Assembly (NCBI GenBank): GCA_900770395.1
Contig: CAAGKM010000014.1
Span: forward strand, 62,001-126,000
Direction of reading: 5' to 3'
DNA: 64,000 nucleotides
Origin: an uncultured Prevotella sp.
GTDB lineage: Bacteria; Bacteroidota; Bacteroidia; Bacteroidales; Bacteroidaceae
This document shows, piece by piece, positions 8,761 to 17,743 of this stretch (position 1 is its first letter; each line of letters begins with the position of its first letter). Below the pieces are notes generated by a model, which was not told the origin of the DNA, did not search any database, and was given only the letters and a program-made list of their open reading frames with translations. The position numbers were made by a program, and so were the translations under genes.

Positions 8761-9804
8761 TTAGTTGTTCTCCGGGCGGAGCTGGCGTACTGTCACGGCA
8801 GTCTGCCACATCTCGCTCTCGCGCAGAGCCTTCAGCTCAGCCTCAAGACCTACACGATAGTCAGGCTTTGAGTTTGCATCGATAGAGATCTGAGCCTCGT
8901 TGCCACTCTTAACGCTTGCATAGAGTTTCTCAACAACAGGTTTGATGGCATCGTGGAAAGGACCCATCCAGTCAAGGGCACCACGCTGTGCCGTTGTAGA
9001 GCAGTTGGCATACATCCAGTCCATACCGTTCTTTGCGAAGAGAGGCATCAGTGACTGTGTCAACTCCTCAACTGTCTCGTTGAAAGCCTCCGAAGGAGAG
9101 TGACCGTTCTCACGGAGCACCTCGTACTGAGCGAGGAGCAGACCCTGTATTGCACCCATCAGTGAGCCACGCTCGCCGGTGAGGTCGGATGTAGCCTCGC
9201 GGATGAATGTTGTCTCAAACATGTAGCCAGAGCCGATACCGATACCGAGAGCAAGAGTCTTTTCAAGAGCCTTGCCTGTAGCGTCCTGATAAACAGCATA
9301 AGAAGAGTTCAAGCCACGGCCCTCGAGGAACATGGTACGGAGAGATGTACCTGAGCCCTTAGGAGCCACCATGATAACATCGATATCCTTCTGTGGAACC
9401 ACACCTGTACGGTCGTTCCAAGTAATTGCAAAACCATGAGAGAAGTAGAGAGCCTTACCAGGAGTAAGATACTTCTTCAGTGTAGGCCATACGCTCATTA
9501 CGGCTGCGTCAGAGAGCAGACACATAACAATAGTACCCTTCTCGGCTGCCTCCTCGATAGAGAACAAGGTCTCACCCGGTACCCAACCGTCGTTGATAGC
9601 CTTCTCAAAAGTCTTGCCCTGACGCTGGCCAACGATAACGTTGAAACCATTGTCACGCAGGTTGCAAGCCTGACCAGGTCCCTGTACACCATAGCCGATA
9701 ACGGCGATTGTCTCGTCTTTCAAAATCTCACGAGCTTTCTCCAGAGGAAACTCCTCACGTGTTACCACTGTCTCGATAACACCACCAAAATTTAATTGTG
9801 CCAT
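8761..9804 (-). CDS. ilvC: Ketol-acid reductoisomerase
   Basis: A 347-residue enzyme that converts 2-acetolactate or 2-aceto-2-hydroxybutyrate to the dihydroxy acid using NADPH and Mg2+, the second common step of valine, isoleucine and leucine synthesis. The Rossmann motif GYGVQGPGQACNLRDNG lies near residues 38-54, followed by the cofactor-phosphate loop GQRQGKTFEKA. The knotted C-terminal domain carries SDLTGERGSLMGAIQG with its metal-binding acidic residues and the later ETVEELTQ. This is the last gene of the ilv operon, 25 bases after the thioesterase. The C-terminus is compact (class I-like length). Confidence 0.95.
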   Translation of the reverse strand: MAQLNFGGVIETVVTREEFPLEKAREILKDETIAVIGYGVQGPGQACNLRDNGFNVIVGQRQGKTFEKAINDGWVPGETLFSIEEAAEKGTIVMCLLSDAAVMSVWPTLKKYLTPGKALYFSHGFAITWNDRTGVVPQKDIDVIMVAPKGSGTSLRTMFLEGRGLNSSYAVYQDATGKALEKTLALGIGIGSGYMFETTFIREATSDLTGERGSLMGAIQGLLLAQYEVLRENGHSPSEAFNETVEELTQSLMPLFAKNGMDWMYANCSTTAQRGALDWMGPFHDAIKPVVEKLYASVKSGNEAQISIDANSKPDYRVGLEAELKALRESEMWQTAVTVRQLRPENN

Positions 9805-9829
9805 TTTCTTTTTAATTTAAAATGTTTAT

Positions 9830-10600
9830 TTATTGTTTGTCTTTTTCTATAAATCTCACTTGTGCCCTGCACACCTCCGTCTCACTGCCGTCATCAGCCG
9901 TCTTTACAATGCGGACATTTTTCTCCTGTCCGTCATCGCTGCCATCGGTGTAGAGGTTTATTTTGTCGCCAAAGTGTGCCTCGGCAACATATGCTACGTC
10001 AATGCGGCTCAGCTTATGAGTGCTGTACCAGTCTAATGAAAAGAGGTCGAGCACGTGCTCAATGTACTTCACCGAATTGAGGTGACCGTTCACGTCAATA
10101 TCGTTGTAGGAAGCGATAAACGAATGCTCAAGTTTCGCACCGTCACCCATCTTCACTCTCGACGGTTTGCCTATCGGGCATTCCTTCTCACGCTCTATCC
10201 AGCCGTTAATCTCACCGTCACGTATGGCGAGTATATCCTGTGGCTGGCGCGTCACAGTGTCAATCATTGCCCAAATGCTGCGACCATAACCGTAGACCTT
10301 ACCATCAGGTGACACCACACGGAAGTTTCTGTTGGTAAAGAAACGCATAGCGCTCTCCACCCACGTCTCCACAAAGAAGCTATCGCCCTCGGCAGGCATC
10401 TCGTCCATCTCAATGGCGAGTCTTGACAGCACCCATGTCTTGTTCACTGTGTTGAGGTAGCGCATCCCGAAACCACGGTCACCCGAGTGAAAGTCAGCGG
10501 CATTGAGCATGTGGTTACCCAAATGTCCCATGAACAACCGGTGGCTGAAGTCACAGTGGAATGCGTCTGCCGCAAACTCATAGCGTCCTACCTTGTCCAT
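9830..10600 (-). CDS. Acyl-ACP thioesterase
   Basis: A 256-residue double hot-dog protein resembling the FatA/FatB and bacterial TesA-like acyl-ACP thioesterases, which release free fatty acids from acyl carrier protein in the cytoplasm. The first hot-dog holds the early H/GNHML segment and DRGFGMRYLN; the second carries the catalytic-type motif NDIDVNGHLNSVKY (Asn and His of the active site) near residue 165. It is embedded in the ilv operon, 2 bases after ilvN and 25 before ilvC. A link between the two could be supply of branched-chain acyl primers or matching lipid and branched-chain precursor flux, but that is inference. I recall the same gene order in other Bacteroidales. Confidence 0.85.
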   Translation of the reverse strand: MDKVGRYEFAADAFHCDFSHRLFMGHLGNHMLNAADFHSGDRGFGMRYLNTVNKTWVLSRLAIEMDEMPAEGDSFFVETWVESAMRFFTNRNFRVVSPDGKVYGYGRSIWAMIDTVTRQPQDILAIRDGEINGWIEREKECPIGKPSRVKMGDGAKLEHSFIASYNDIDVNGHLNSVKYIEHVLDLFSLDWYSTHKLSRIDVAYVAEAHFGDKINLYTDGSDDGQEKNVRIVKTADDGSETEVCRAQVRFIEKDKQ

Positions 10601-10602
10601 CT

Positions 10603-11154
10603 TTATTTTCCTTTCAACTCCTGCTCACGTCCCTCAAGGAATTCGCTCACCTCCTCAAAAGGATTACGGGTAACGGCGATGCGTCCAGAGCGCGTATACT
10701 GCTGCACACAGTCAAACTCCTTGAGCACATTGTAAAGCTCCATGATGTGCTCGGTCTTGCCGCTCTTCGACACAATGATGTAGGTGGGGTTTACCTCAGT
10801 GATGCGCGCCTCATACTTACGTATGGCGCGCGAAATCAGCGGATTAGCCATCACCTTGGGAGTGCTGAGCTTGTAGAGACCAGTCTCACGCAGGAACAGT
10901 TCCTCGTCAAGATAGTATGATGCCTTCACCACATCTATCTTTTTCTCTATCTGCTTGGTAATCTTTATTATCTGGTCCTCATCACTGTATGCTGTGATGG
11001 TATATTTGTGTATGCCAGGGATGCTCGACGCCGACACGTTCAGGCTCTCGATATTCACCTGACGGCGTGTGAACACAGCCGTTATCTGGTTGAGCACACC
11101 GGCGATGTTCTCCGAATACACAAGCAAAGTATACAGTTTCTTATCTTCTTCCAT
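10603..11154 (-). CDS. ilvN: Acetolactate synthase, small regulatory subunit
   Basis: A 183-residue regulatory partner of IlvB. The N-terminal ACT domain is clear (LLVYSENIAGVLNQITAVF, then RRQVNIESLNVS) and is where valine normally binds for feedback inhibition; the C-terminal ALS_ss_C-like domain follows. The start is taken at MEEDKKLYTLL (11154) because the in-frame extension back to 11238 would overlap the end of ilvB and codes unrelated residues. It lies 46 bases after ilvB, and its stop is 2 bases from the thioesterase start. Confidence 0.9.
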   Translation of the reverse strand: MEEDKKLYTLLVYSENIAGVLNQITAVFTRRQVNIESLNVSASSIPGIHKYTITAYSDEDQIIKITKQIEKKIDVVKASYYLDEELFLRETGLYKLSTPKVMANPLISRAIRKYEARITEVNPTYIIVSKSGKTEHIMELYNVLKEFDCVQQYTRSGRIAVTRNPFEEVSEFLEGREQELKGK

Positions 11155-11200
11155 ATTTTTTTTATTCTTCACTTTTCCCTCTTCGTTCTTCACTCTAATT

Positions 11201-12916
11201 TTAGTCAAGGTGCAACTCCAAGAGCATATCATCGACATTATTTCCCGGAGGTGTCATCGGCAGTACGTTATCATCTTCCTTTATCACGCACTCTATGATT
11301 ACAGCACCGTCATTATCCATCATAAACTTCATTGCCTTGCCGATATCCTCGCGGTTATTGAGCAACATATAGGGTATACCGTAAGCCATTGCTATCTTCT
11401 CGTATGCAGGATTCATCATCTCGGTGAACGAGCGGCGCTTGCCGAAGAACATGTCCTGCCACTGGCGCACGTTGCCAAGGTAATTGTTGTTGAGGACAAA
11501 CATCTTCACAGGACGCTTCTGCTCCATGATGGTGCCAAGCTCCTGAATATTCATCTGGAAACCGCCATCACCTGCAAACATGCAGACAGTACGGTCGGGA
11601 GCTCCATATGTGGCTCCGATAGCGGCAGGTGTTGAGAATCCCATCGTGCCAAGTCCGCCGCTGGTGACAATCGAGCGGTTGCGCTTAAAGTGGAAATAAC
11701 GACATGCAAACATCTGGTTCTGACCTACATCTGTCACAAGCACGGCATCGCCCTTAACAGTCTCAGCCACAGCATTCACAATCTCGCCCATAAGCAAAGG
11801 TCCATCAGCAGGATGCAGTGCAGGCTTTATCACCTTCTCATACTCCTGTTTGTCGTACTCGGCAAAACTCTCACGCCATGCGCCGTGACTACCCTTGTTC
11901 AGCAGTTTTGTTATTGCAGGCAGCGACTCCTTACAGTCTGCCACCACAGGAACATCTACCTTTATCACTTTGTCGATTTCCGACGGGTCAACCTCCAAGT
12001 GTATCACCTTTGCCTGCTTTGCGAAGTTCTTCGGCAGCCCCGTGATACGGTCGCTGAACCTCATGCCTATGGCGATGAGCACGTCGCACTCCTGAATTTT
12101 TATCGATGGAGCAAAGTTGCCGTGCATTCCGAGCATACCCATGTTCAGACGGTGGTCGCTGGGCAATGCCGACAGTCCGAGCAGAGTGCGTCCTGCAGGA
12201 ATATCACCTTTCTCAAGAAACTCCACCAACTCCTGCTGAGCATTTCCTAGCTCCACGCCCTGACCAACAAGTGCAAAAGGACGCTTGGCGTTATTGATAA
12301 GCTCGGCAGCCTCCTTCACCTTGTCTTCATCAATGGCTGGATAAGGCACATAGCTGCGTACAAAGCGCACTGTCTGTGGCTCCCATACAGCTGAGTTCAC
12401 CTGAGCGTTCTTAGGAAAATCGAGCACCACAGGACCAGGACGACCACTGCGTGCAATATAGAAAGCACGACTCACAGCCCATGCGATGTCCTCTGGACGG
12501 CGTATCTGATAGCTCCATTTTGACATTGGCTGAGCCACACCCACGAGGTCTATCTCCTGAAAAGCATCGGTGCCAAGCACACTGGTGCCCACCTGTCCGG
12601 CAATCACCACGATAGGTGTTGAGTCCATCATAGCGTCAGCCACACCGGTAAGGGTGTTTGTGACACCTGGACCGCTGGTGACAATAGCCACACCCACATC
12701 ACCGCTCACACGGGCATAGCCCTGTGCGGCATGTGCGGCACCCTGCTCGTGACGCACCAGCACATGGTCGAACGCTTTCTTCTCACCTCTTGTATAATGG
12801 TATAAGGCATCGAACACAGGCATTATCGACCCTCCGGGATAACCGAAGATGGTCTTAACGCCCTCGTTCTGAAGAGCCTTCATCAATATTTCCGCTCCTG
12901 TTATTGTCTCTTTCAT
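11201..12916 (-). CDS. ilvB: Acetolactate synthase, large catalytic subunit
   Basis: A 571-residue thiamine diphosphate enzyme that joins two pyruvates, or pyruvate and 2-oxobutyrate, in the first common step of branched-chain amino acid synthesis. The catalytic Glu sits in RHEQGAAHAAQGYAR near residue 54. The ThDP/Mg motif is GDGGFQMN...NNNYLG near residues 445-475, and the FAD-domain linker lies between. It forms a holoenzyme with IlvN encoded next. Its start is only 5 bases after ilvD, so the two are translationally close and surely co-transcribed. Confidence 0.95.
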   Translation of the reverse strand: MKETITGAEILMKALQNEGVKTIFGYPGGSIMPVFDALYHYTRGEKKAFDHVLVRHEQGAAHAAQGYARVSGDVGVAIVTSGPGVTNTLTGVADAMMDSTPIVVIAGQVGTSVLGTDAFQEIDLVGVAQPMSKWSYQIRRPEDIAWAVSRAFYIARSGRPGPVVLDFPKNAQVNSAVWEPQTVRFVRSYVPYPAIDEDKVKEAAELINNAKRPFALVGQGVELGNAQQELVEFLEKGDIPAGRTLLGLSALPSDHRLNMGMLGMHGNFAPSIKIQECDVLIAIGMRFSDRITGLPKNFAKQAKVIHLEVDPSEIDKVIKVDVPVVADCKESLPAITKLLNKGSHGAWRESFAEYDKQEYEKVIKPALHPADGPLLMGEIVNAVAETVKGDAVLVTDVGQNQMFACRYFHFKRNRSIVTSGGLGTMGFSTPAAIGATYGAPDRTVCMFAGDGGFQMNIQELGTIMEQKRPVKMFVLNNNYLGNVRQWQDMFFGKRRSFTEMMNPAYEKIAMAYGIPYMLLNNREDIGKAMKFMMDNDGAVIIECVIKEDDNVLPMTPPGNNVDDMLLELHLD

Positions 12917-12921
12917 TTTTC

Positions 12922-14724
12922 TTAATCTATTATTCTCACTCCACCCTTATCTGCTGAACTAACACTCTTGGCGTATGCCCTCAGAGCCTTGCTCACCACG
13001 CGGTCACGCTTCAGCGGCTGCTGCGGACGTGCAGCAAGTTCTTCGTCACTCAGCTTCACGTTGATTGAACGGCTTGGGATGTCAATCACGATGATGTCGC
13101 CATCCTTTATCTTGCCGATGTTACCGCCTGCGGCAGCCTCTGGAGAGATATGTCCAATGCTCAGTCCTGACGTACCGCCAGAGAAGCGCCCGTCGGTAAT
13201 CAGCGCACACTCCTTGCCAAGGTGGCGGCTCTTAATATAAGATGTAGGATAAAGCATCTCCTGCATACCCGGACCGCCCTTTGGTCCCTCGTGGGTGATA
13301 ACCACGCAGTCGCCTGAGTTCACCTTTCCGCCGAGAATACCCTCGCAGGCATCCTCCTGTGAGTCGAAGCACACTGCAGGACCCTCAAAGTGCCAGATGC
13401 TCTCGTCCACACCGGCAGTCTTCACCACGCAGCCGTCTTGGGCAATGTTGCCGAAGAGCACAGCCAGTCCGCCGTCCTTGGTGTAGGCGTGCTCAAGGTC
13501 GCGGATGCAACCGTTGGCACGGTCGGTGTCGAGCGTGCCCCACTGTGCGTCCTGACTTCCCATCTGTGTAGAGAAGCGTCCGCCCGGCGCACTCTGGTAT
13601 ATGCGGTTAGCCTCATCGTCAATCTCTGCCTTTGTAATGTCATAGGCAGCCATCTGCTCGGCAAGAGTCTTGCCGTCAACACGCATTGCGCTGCCGTCAA
13701 TCAGTCCACCCTTGTTAAGCTCATTGAGAATGCCGAGAATACCTCCGGCACGGTTGCACTCCTGCACACTATACTTCTGAGTGTTTGGAGCCAGCTTGCA
13801 CAGACAAGGCACCTTGCGGCTCAGCTCGTCGATGTCCTGCATCTTGAAGTCGGCGCCAGCCTCCTGTGCCACAGCCAAGAGATGGAGCACGGTGTTGGTG
13901 CTGCCTCCCATTGCGATGTCAAGAGCCATGGCGTTCATGAATGCCTTGCGTGTGGCGATATTGCGTGGAAGCACACTCTCGTCGCCATCCTCATAATAAG
14001 CAAAAGCATTCTTCACCACCTGACGGGCTGCAGCCTTAAACAGTTCAATACGGTTCTTGTGCGTTGCAAGGATAGTACCATTTCCGGGCAAAGACAGACC
14101 TATTGCCTCAGTTAGCGAGTTCATAGAGTTGGCAGTGAACATTCCCGAGCAACTTCCACAGCCAGGACAGGCGCAGCCCTCAATCTCAGCCATTTCGGCA
14201 TCACTCACCGACGGGTCGGCACCCTTGATCATAGCAGTGATAAGGTCGGCATTCTCACCGCGCCACTTTCCTGCCTCCATAGGACCACCCGAGCAGAACA
14301 CCGTAGGGATGTTAAGTCTCATGCTTGCCATGAGCATTCCCGGGGTCACTTTGTCGCAGTTGGATATGCAAATCATGGCATCAGCCTTATGGGCATTCAC
14401 CATATACTCCACTGAGTCGGCAATGATGTCGCGGCTCGGCAATGAATACAGCATGCCGTCGTGCCCCATTGCGATACCGTCGTCGATGGCGATGGTGTTG
14501 AATTCCGCCGCATAGCAGCCCATAGCCTCAATCTCTTTCTTTACTATCTGACCAATCTCATGAAGATGTGTGTGGCCAGGCACAAACTGTGTAAACGAGT
14601 TGACGATTGCGATGATTGGCTTGCCAAACTGCTCACGCTTCATACCTGTGGCAACCCACAGGGCGCGGGCTCCCGCCATACGTCTGCCTTCGGTGCAGAC
14701 ACTGCTTCTCAGTTGATGTTTCAT
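12922..14724 (-). CDS. ilvD: Dihydroxy-acid dehydratase
   Basis: A 600-residue Fe-S dehydratase that turns 2,3-dihydroxy acids into 2-oxo acids, the third common step of valine/isoleucine synthesis. Cluster cysteines are visible in ISNCDKVTPGMLM and in EGCACPGCGSCSGMFTANSMN; the C-terminal FSGGTSGLSIGH motif is intact. It is the first gene of the operon ilvD-ilvB-ilvN-thioesterase-ilvC. A promoter is visible at 14792-14823. The leader of about 60 bases has no run of Leu/Ile/Val codons and no attenuator hairpin, but does contain a short perfect palindrome. Confidence 0.95.
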   Translation of the reverse strand: MKHQLRSSVCTEGRRMAGARALWVATGMKREQFGKPIIAIVNSFTQFVPGHTHLHEIGQIVKKEIEAMGCYAAEFNTIAIDDGIAMGHDGMLYSLPSRDIIADSVEYMVNAHKADAMICISNCDKVTPGMLMASMRLNIPTVFCSGGPMEAGKWRGENADLITAMIKGADPSVSDAEMAEIEGCACPGCGSCSGMFTANSMNSLTEAIGLSLPGNGTILATHKNRIELFKAAARQVVKNAFAYYEDGDESVLPRNIATRKAFMNAMALDIAMGGSTNTVLHLLAVAQEAGADFKMQDIDELSRKVPCLCKLAPNTQKYSVQECNRAGGILGILNELNKGGLIDGSAMRVDGKTLAEQMAAYDITKAEIDDEANRIYQSAPGGRFSTQMGSQDAQWGTLDTDRANGCIRDLEHAYTKDGGLAVLFGNIAQDGCVVKTAGVDESIWHFEGPAVCFDSQEDACEGILGGKVNSGDCVVITHEGPKGGPGMQEMLYPTSYIKSRHLGKECALITDGRFSGGTSGLSIGHISPEAAAGGNIGKIKDGDIIVIDIPSRSINVKLSDEELAARPQQPLKRDRVVSKALRAYAKSVSSADKGGVRIID

Positions 14725-14759
14725 ATCCTTATTTTCTTTTTTACCTTATTATATATTAT

Positions 14760-14774
14760 GTTATCACTGATAAC
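14760..14774. promoter_or_regulatory. Palindrome in the ilv leader, possible operator
   Basis: GTTATCA-C-TGATAAC is a perfect 7-bp inverted repeat around one base. It lies about 10-25 bases downstream of the predicted ilvD transcription start, a position suited to a repressor. No regulator can be named. Confidence 0.4.
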
Positions 14775-14791
14775 AATTAACAAATTGTCTG

Positions 14792-14823
14792 CAAAGTTAC
14801 TCATTTTTTATCGTACCGCCAAC
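14792..14823 (-). promoter_or_regulatory. Promoter of the ilv operon
   Basis: On the minus strand GTTG (14820-14823; one mismatch to TTTG), 20 bases, then TAACTTTG (14792-14799). Predicted start near 14785. Confidence 0.6.
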
Positions 14824-14931
14824 GATTTTACAATATTTTTTCACGCTAACTTACAAATTATCATAAAAAGTCCACTTTTGTTGATAAACAATAAGAAAAA
14901 TATTAAAAAACAAATAAAAATTGGAGAAATA

Positions 14932-14963
14932 TTTGGATTAAAATAAAAAAAGCCGTACATTTG
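14932..14963 (+). promoter_or_regulatory. Promoter of ndk
   Basis: TTTG (14932-14935), 20 bases, TACATTTG (14956-14963). Start near 14970, giving an AT-rich leader of about 40 bases. Confidence 0.7.
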
Positions 14964-15009
14964 TGGAAAAATATAAATGTCCAACATAAAACTATAAAAA
15001 AATCAAAGA

Positions 15010-15471
15010 ATGGAAAAAACATTAATTCTGTTGAAACCAAGTGCCGTGCAGCGCAGGCTCATTGGTGAAGTTGTGAACCGTATTGAGCGTAAGGGACTCC
15101 ACATTGTGGGAATGAAGATGATGCAGCTCACCGACGAGATTCTGCGCGAGCATTATGCGCATCTGGTTGACAAACCGTTTTTCCCCGACCTGACAGCAGC
15201 AATGAAAGCATCTCCTGTCATTGCCATCTGCGCTGAGGGCTGTGAGGCTGTGAGCGTGATGCGAAGCATTACCGGAGCCACAAACGGCAGAAAAGCAGAG
15301 GCTGGCACCATCCGCGGCGACTATTCTATGAGCGGACAGGAGAACATCGTGCACGCATCAGACACTCCGGAGAATGCAGAGATAGAAGTAAAACGATTCT
15401 TCAAGAATGAGGAGATATTTGACTATCCTGACCCGTTGTGGCACTTCATCTACAATCCTAAAGGAGAATAA
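15010..15471 (+). CDS. ndk: Nucleoside-diphosphate kinase
   Basis: A 153-residue enzyme that passes the terminal phosphate of ATP to nucleoside diphosphates through a phospho-histidine. The active-site His is residue 115 in ENIVHASDTPENAEIE. The N-terminus MEKTLILLKPSAVQR has the conserved Lys, and RSITGATNGRKAEAGTIRGDY is the usual substrate loop. Length matches the family. It has its own promoter and a terminator directly after the stop codon. Confidence 0.95.
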   Translation: MEKTLILLKPSAVQRRLIGEVVNRIERKGLHIVGMKMMQLTDEILREHYAHLVDKPFFPDLTAAMKASPVIAICAEGCEAVSVMRSITGATNGRKAEAGTIRGDYSMSGQENIVHASDTPENAEIEVKRFFKNEEIFDYPDPLWHFIYNPKGE

Positions 15472-15502
15472 AAATGCGCCCGACAAAATCGGGCGCATTT
15501 TT
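15471..15502. terminator. Bidirectional terminator between ndk and rsmE
   Basis: AAAATGCGCCCGA (15471-15483) pairs with TCGGGCGCATTTT (15489-15501) around a CAAAA loop, flanked by A and T runs. It overlaps the last base of ndk and ends 3 bases from the rsmE stop codon. Confidence 0.85.
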
Positions 15503-15504
15503 AT

Positions 15505-16215
15505 TCAAACTCTTCCCATCATAACGGCATAGAGTCCGGCAGTCTCAGTGCGCAACCGGCTCTCGCCAAGATGTATCGACTTATAGCCTGCCGCAACGGC
15601 ATACCTCACCTCATCTATTGAAAAATCGCCCTCGGGTCCAATGAGCACAGTAATGTCCTCACCATCGGGCTGGTGCGATATCTCGTCAAACAGATAGGTA
15701 CGCTCCACTTCTGTATAGCAATGGGCTATATATTTTGCTCCACCGCGCGGCGTATCAATAAACTGACGGAAGGCGGTCATATCATTGAGTCGTGGCATCC
15801 ATGCCTTGTGGCTCTGCTTCACCGCCGACACCACAATCTTCTCAAGTCTCGGCAACTTCACCACATTGCGTTCGGAAAACTTACAGTCGAGAAATGTCAC
15901 CTCGTCGATTCCTATCTCAGTGGCTTTCTCTATCATCCACTCCATGCGGTCGATGAGTTTTGTGGGGGCAATGGCAAGATGCAGCCTACGGTTCCACTGA
16001 CGCTGCTGTGGCAGATGCTCCAATATCTCATAAAGGCAGTGATGATTGCTCACCATTGTGAGCTCAGCTCTGAAAAAACTGCCCTCACCGTCCATAAGCA
16101 TTATCTCGTCGCCCGACTGCATCCTAAGCACGCGTGCCACATGCTGCGCCTCGTCGTCAGGAAGCTCGGTGACTCCGCCTGCGCCAGGAACATAAAAATA
16201 TCGCGTTTCTTTCAT
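15505..16215 (-). CDS. rsmE: 16S rRNA (uracil-1498-N3)-methyltransferase
   Basis: A 236-residue SPOUT-class methyltransferase acting on the decoding region of 16S rRNA. The N-terminal PUA-like part (DDEAQHVARVLRMQSGDEIMLMDGEG) precedes the trefoil-knot domain, whose SAM-binding hallmarks VLIGPEGDFS and LGESRLRTETAGLYAV are near residues 180 and 212. It overlaps the upstream nucleoside transporter gene by 4 bases (ATGA), so the two are translationally coupled. It is the last gene of the minus-strand housekeeping run. Confidence 0.93.
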   Translation of the reverse strand: MKETRYFYVPGAGGVTELPDDEAQHVARVLRMQSGDEIMLMDGEGSFFRAELTMVSNHHCLYEILEHLPQQRQWNRRLHLAIAPTKLIDRMEWMIEKATEIGIDEVTFLDCKFSERNVVKLPRLEKIVVSAVKQSHKAWMPRLNDMTAFRQFIDTPRGGAKYIAHCYTEVERTYLFDEISHQPDGEDITVLIGPEGDFSIDEVRYAVAAGYKSIHLGESRLRTETAGLYAVMMGRV

Positions 16216-17453
16216 TTCTTTTCAGGTTTGAATATAAACGCAAAAACAACCGCCACCACAAGAGCGTATGCAGAGAATATCCACCACACCGAAGTCCAGT
16301 CGCCAACCTGTATGCCGCTTTCGTTAACAGTGAAACTGTTAACAACGGTCTGCGCTCCAAGCATTCCGATTGATGCTCCCAGACCGTTGGTCATCAGCAT
16401 AAACACTCCCTGCGCGCTGCTGCGGATATCAACCTCTGTCTCACGGTCAACAAAGAGTGAGCCAGAGATATTGAAGAAATCGAATGCGACACCATACACT
16501 ATCATTGAGAGAATAAGTGCCCAGATACCGACGGCAGGGTCACCGACGGCAAAGAATCCGAAGCGCAGCACCCATGCGAACATGGCGATAAGCATCACTT
16601 TCTTTATACCGAACCTGCTGAGGAAGAACGGAATGAGCAATATGCACAGCGTCTCGGATATCTGCGACAATGATATGAGCAGATTGCTGTGGCTCACAAA
16701 AAACAGGTCTTTATACTCATCTATGGCGGCAAAGCTCTGGATGAACGGACCGGCATAGCCGTTGGTTATCTGAAGGCAGCAGCCAAGAAGCATTGAGAAC
16801 ACAAAGAATATAGCCATGCGCGGAGTCTTGAACAGCGTGAATGCTTTCAGACCGAAAGCCTCGTAAAGACTCTGCTTCTCTTTCCTTGTGTTCACCGGAC
16901 ATGCTGGCATGGTGAGCGAATAGCAACACATTAGAATGCTCCACACTCCCGAAACGAAGAACTGCATATAAGTGGTCTCATAGCCAAACAGTGACACTAT
17001 CCACATGGAACAGATAAAGCCGATGGTGCCGAAGATACGTATTGGGGGAAATGCCTTCACGGCATCGAGCCTTGCCCTGTCGAGAGCGTTATAGCACACA
17101 GAGTTGGTGAGCGCCAGCGTAGGCATATAGAAAGCTATTGACAGCAGATAGACAGGGAAAAGGTCAGCAAACGTAACATTGTCGCCCATAGTCTGCCCTA
17201 TCACTCCAAGTCCTATCATCGACAGACCCGCAATGAGATGGCAAAGCGACAACAGACGCTGTGCCTGCATATAGCGGTCGGCAATGATGCCCATCAGCGC
17301 AGGCATGATAATAGACACAAAACCTTGGGCAGAATAAAACCAACCGATGTTGGCACCTATGCCCACAGAGGCAAGATAGCCTCCCATTGAGGTGAGATAT
17401 GCTCCCCACACTGCAAACTGCAGAAAATTCAGGACTGAGAGTCTTAACTTCAT
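16212..17453 (-). CDS. NupG-type nucleoside:proton symporter (MFS)
   Basis: A 413-residue major-facilitator protein with about twelve transmembrane helices. The start MKLRLSVLNFLQFAVWGAYLTSMGGYL and the motif GIIADRYMQAQRLL between helices 2 and 3 match the NupG/XapB nucleoside permease family. It would import nucleosides across the inner membrane with protons. Its end overlaps the start of rsmE by 4 bases. The gap to the upstream small gene is 80 bases with no clear promoter. Confidence 0.85.
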   Translation of the reverse strand: MKLRLSVLNFLQFAVWGAYLTSMGGYLASVGIGANIGWFYSAQGFVSIIMPALMGIIADRYMQAQRLLSLCHLIAGLSMIGLGVIGQTMGDNVTFADLFPVYLLSIAFYMPTLALTNSVCYNALDRARLDAVKAFPPIRIFGTIGFICSMWIVSLFGYETTYMQFFVSGVWSILMCCYSLTMPACPVNTRKEKQSLYEAFGLKAFTLFKTPRMAIFFVFSMLLGCCLQITNGYAGPFIQSFAAIDEYKDLFFVSHSNLLISLSQISETLCILLIPFFLSRFGIKKVMLIAMFAWVLRFGFFAVGDPAVGIWALILSMIVYGVAFDFFNISGSLFVDRETEVDIRSSAQGVFMLMTNGLGASIGMLGAQTVVNSFTVNESGIQVGDWTSVWWIFSAYALVVAVVFAFIFKPEKK

Positions 17454-17533
17454 TATTATTTTAGTTTTTTATTAGTTTCTATTTTTCACTTCGGTTATGA
17501 GCCATGAGAATTAAAAAAATATTTTCAAAGCCC

Positions 17534-17743
17534 TTACGGCTCTGTTCTTACAATTCTCATCTCGCCGCAGATGTCGTCAATATACACCGTTCCGCCACGC
17601 CACTCTGTCATGGGCAGTTCTCCATCGAAGTGAAACCACCCCACTACCCTTTCGCCGTCGGTCTCCACCACACACTGGCTGTAGGTCTTATTTTTGTAAC
17701 ATACGGCGTGGACTCCCAACCGGCAGAATCTTTTTTGCTTCAT
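17534..17743 (-). CDS. Small conserved-looking protein overlapping the DUF4296 gene
   Basis: A 69-residue protein starting at MKQKRFCRLGVHAVCYKNK. Its first 56 bases overlap the 3' end of the DUF4296 gene in another frame. The sequence looks like a small beta protein: a core VVETDGERVVGWFHF and then MTEWRGGTVYIDD. I recall similar short proteins of Bacteroidales in comparable positions (EWxGGTI-type motif), but cannot name a family. The strong beta-strand pattern and position directly after the DUF4296 gene argue that it is real rather than a chance frame. Confidence 0.6.
   Translation of the reverse strand: MKQKRFCRLGVHAVCYKNKTYSQCVVETDGERVVGWFHFDGELPMTEWRGGTVYIDDICGEMRIVRTEP

Noticed and set aside
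14725..14785. Leucine/isoleucine attenuator or T-box in the ilv leader
   Set aside because: The leader is only about 60 bases, with no leader peptide rich in branched-chain codons and no terminator hairpin.
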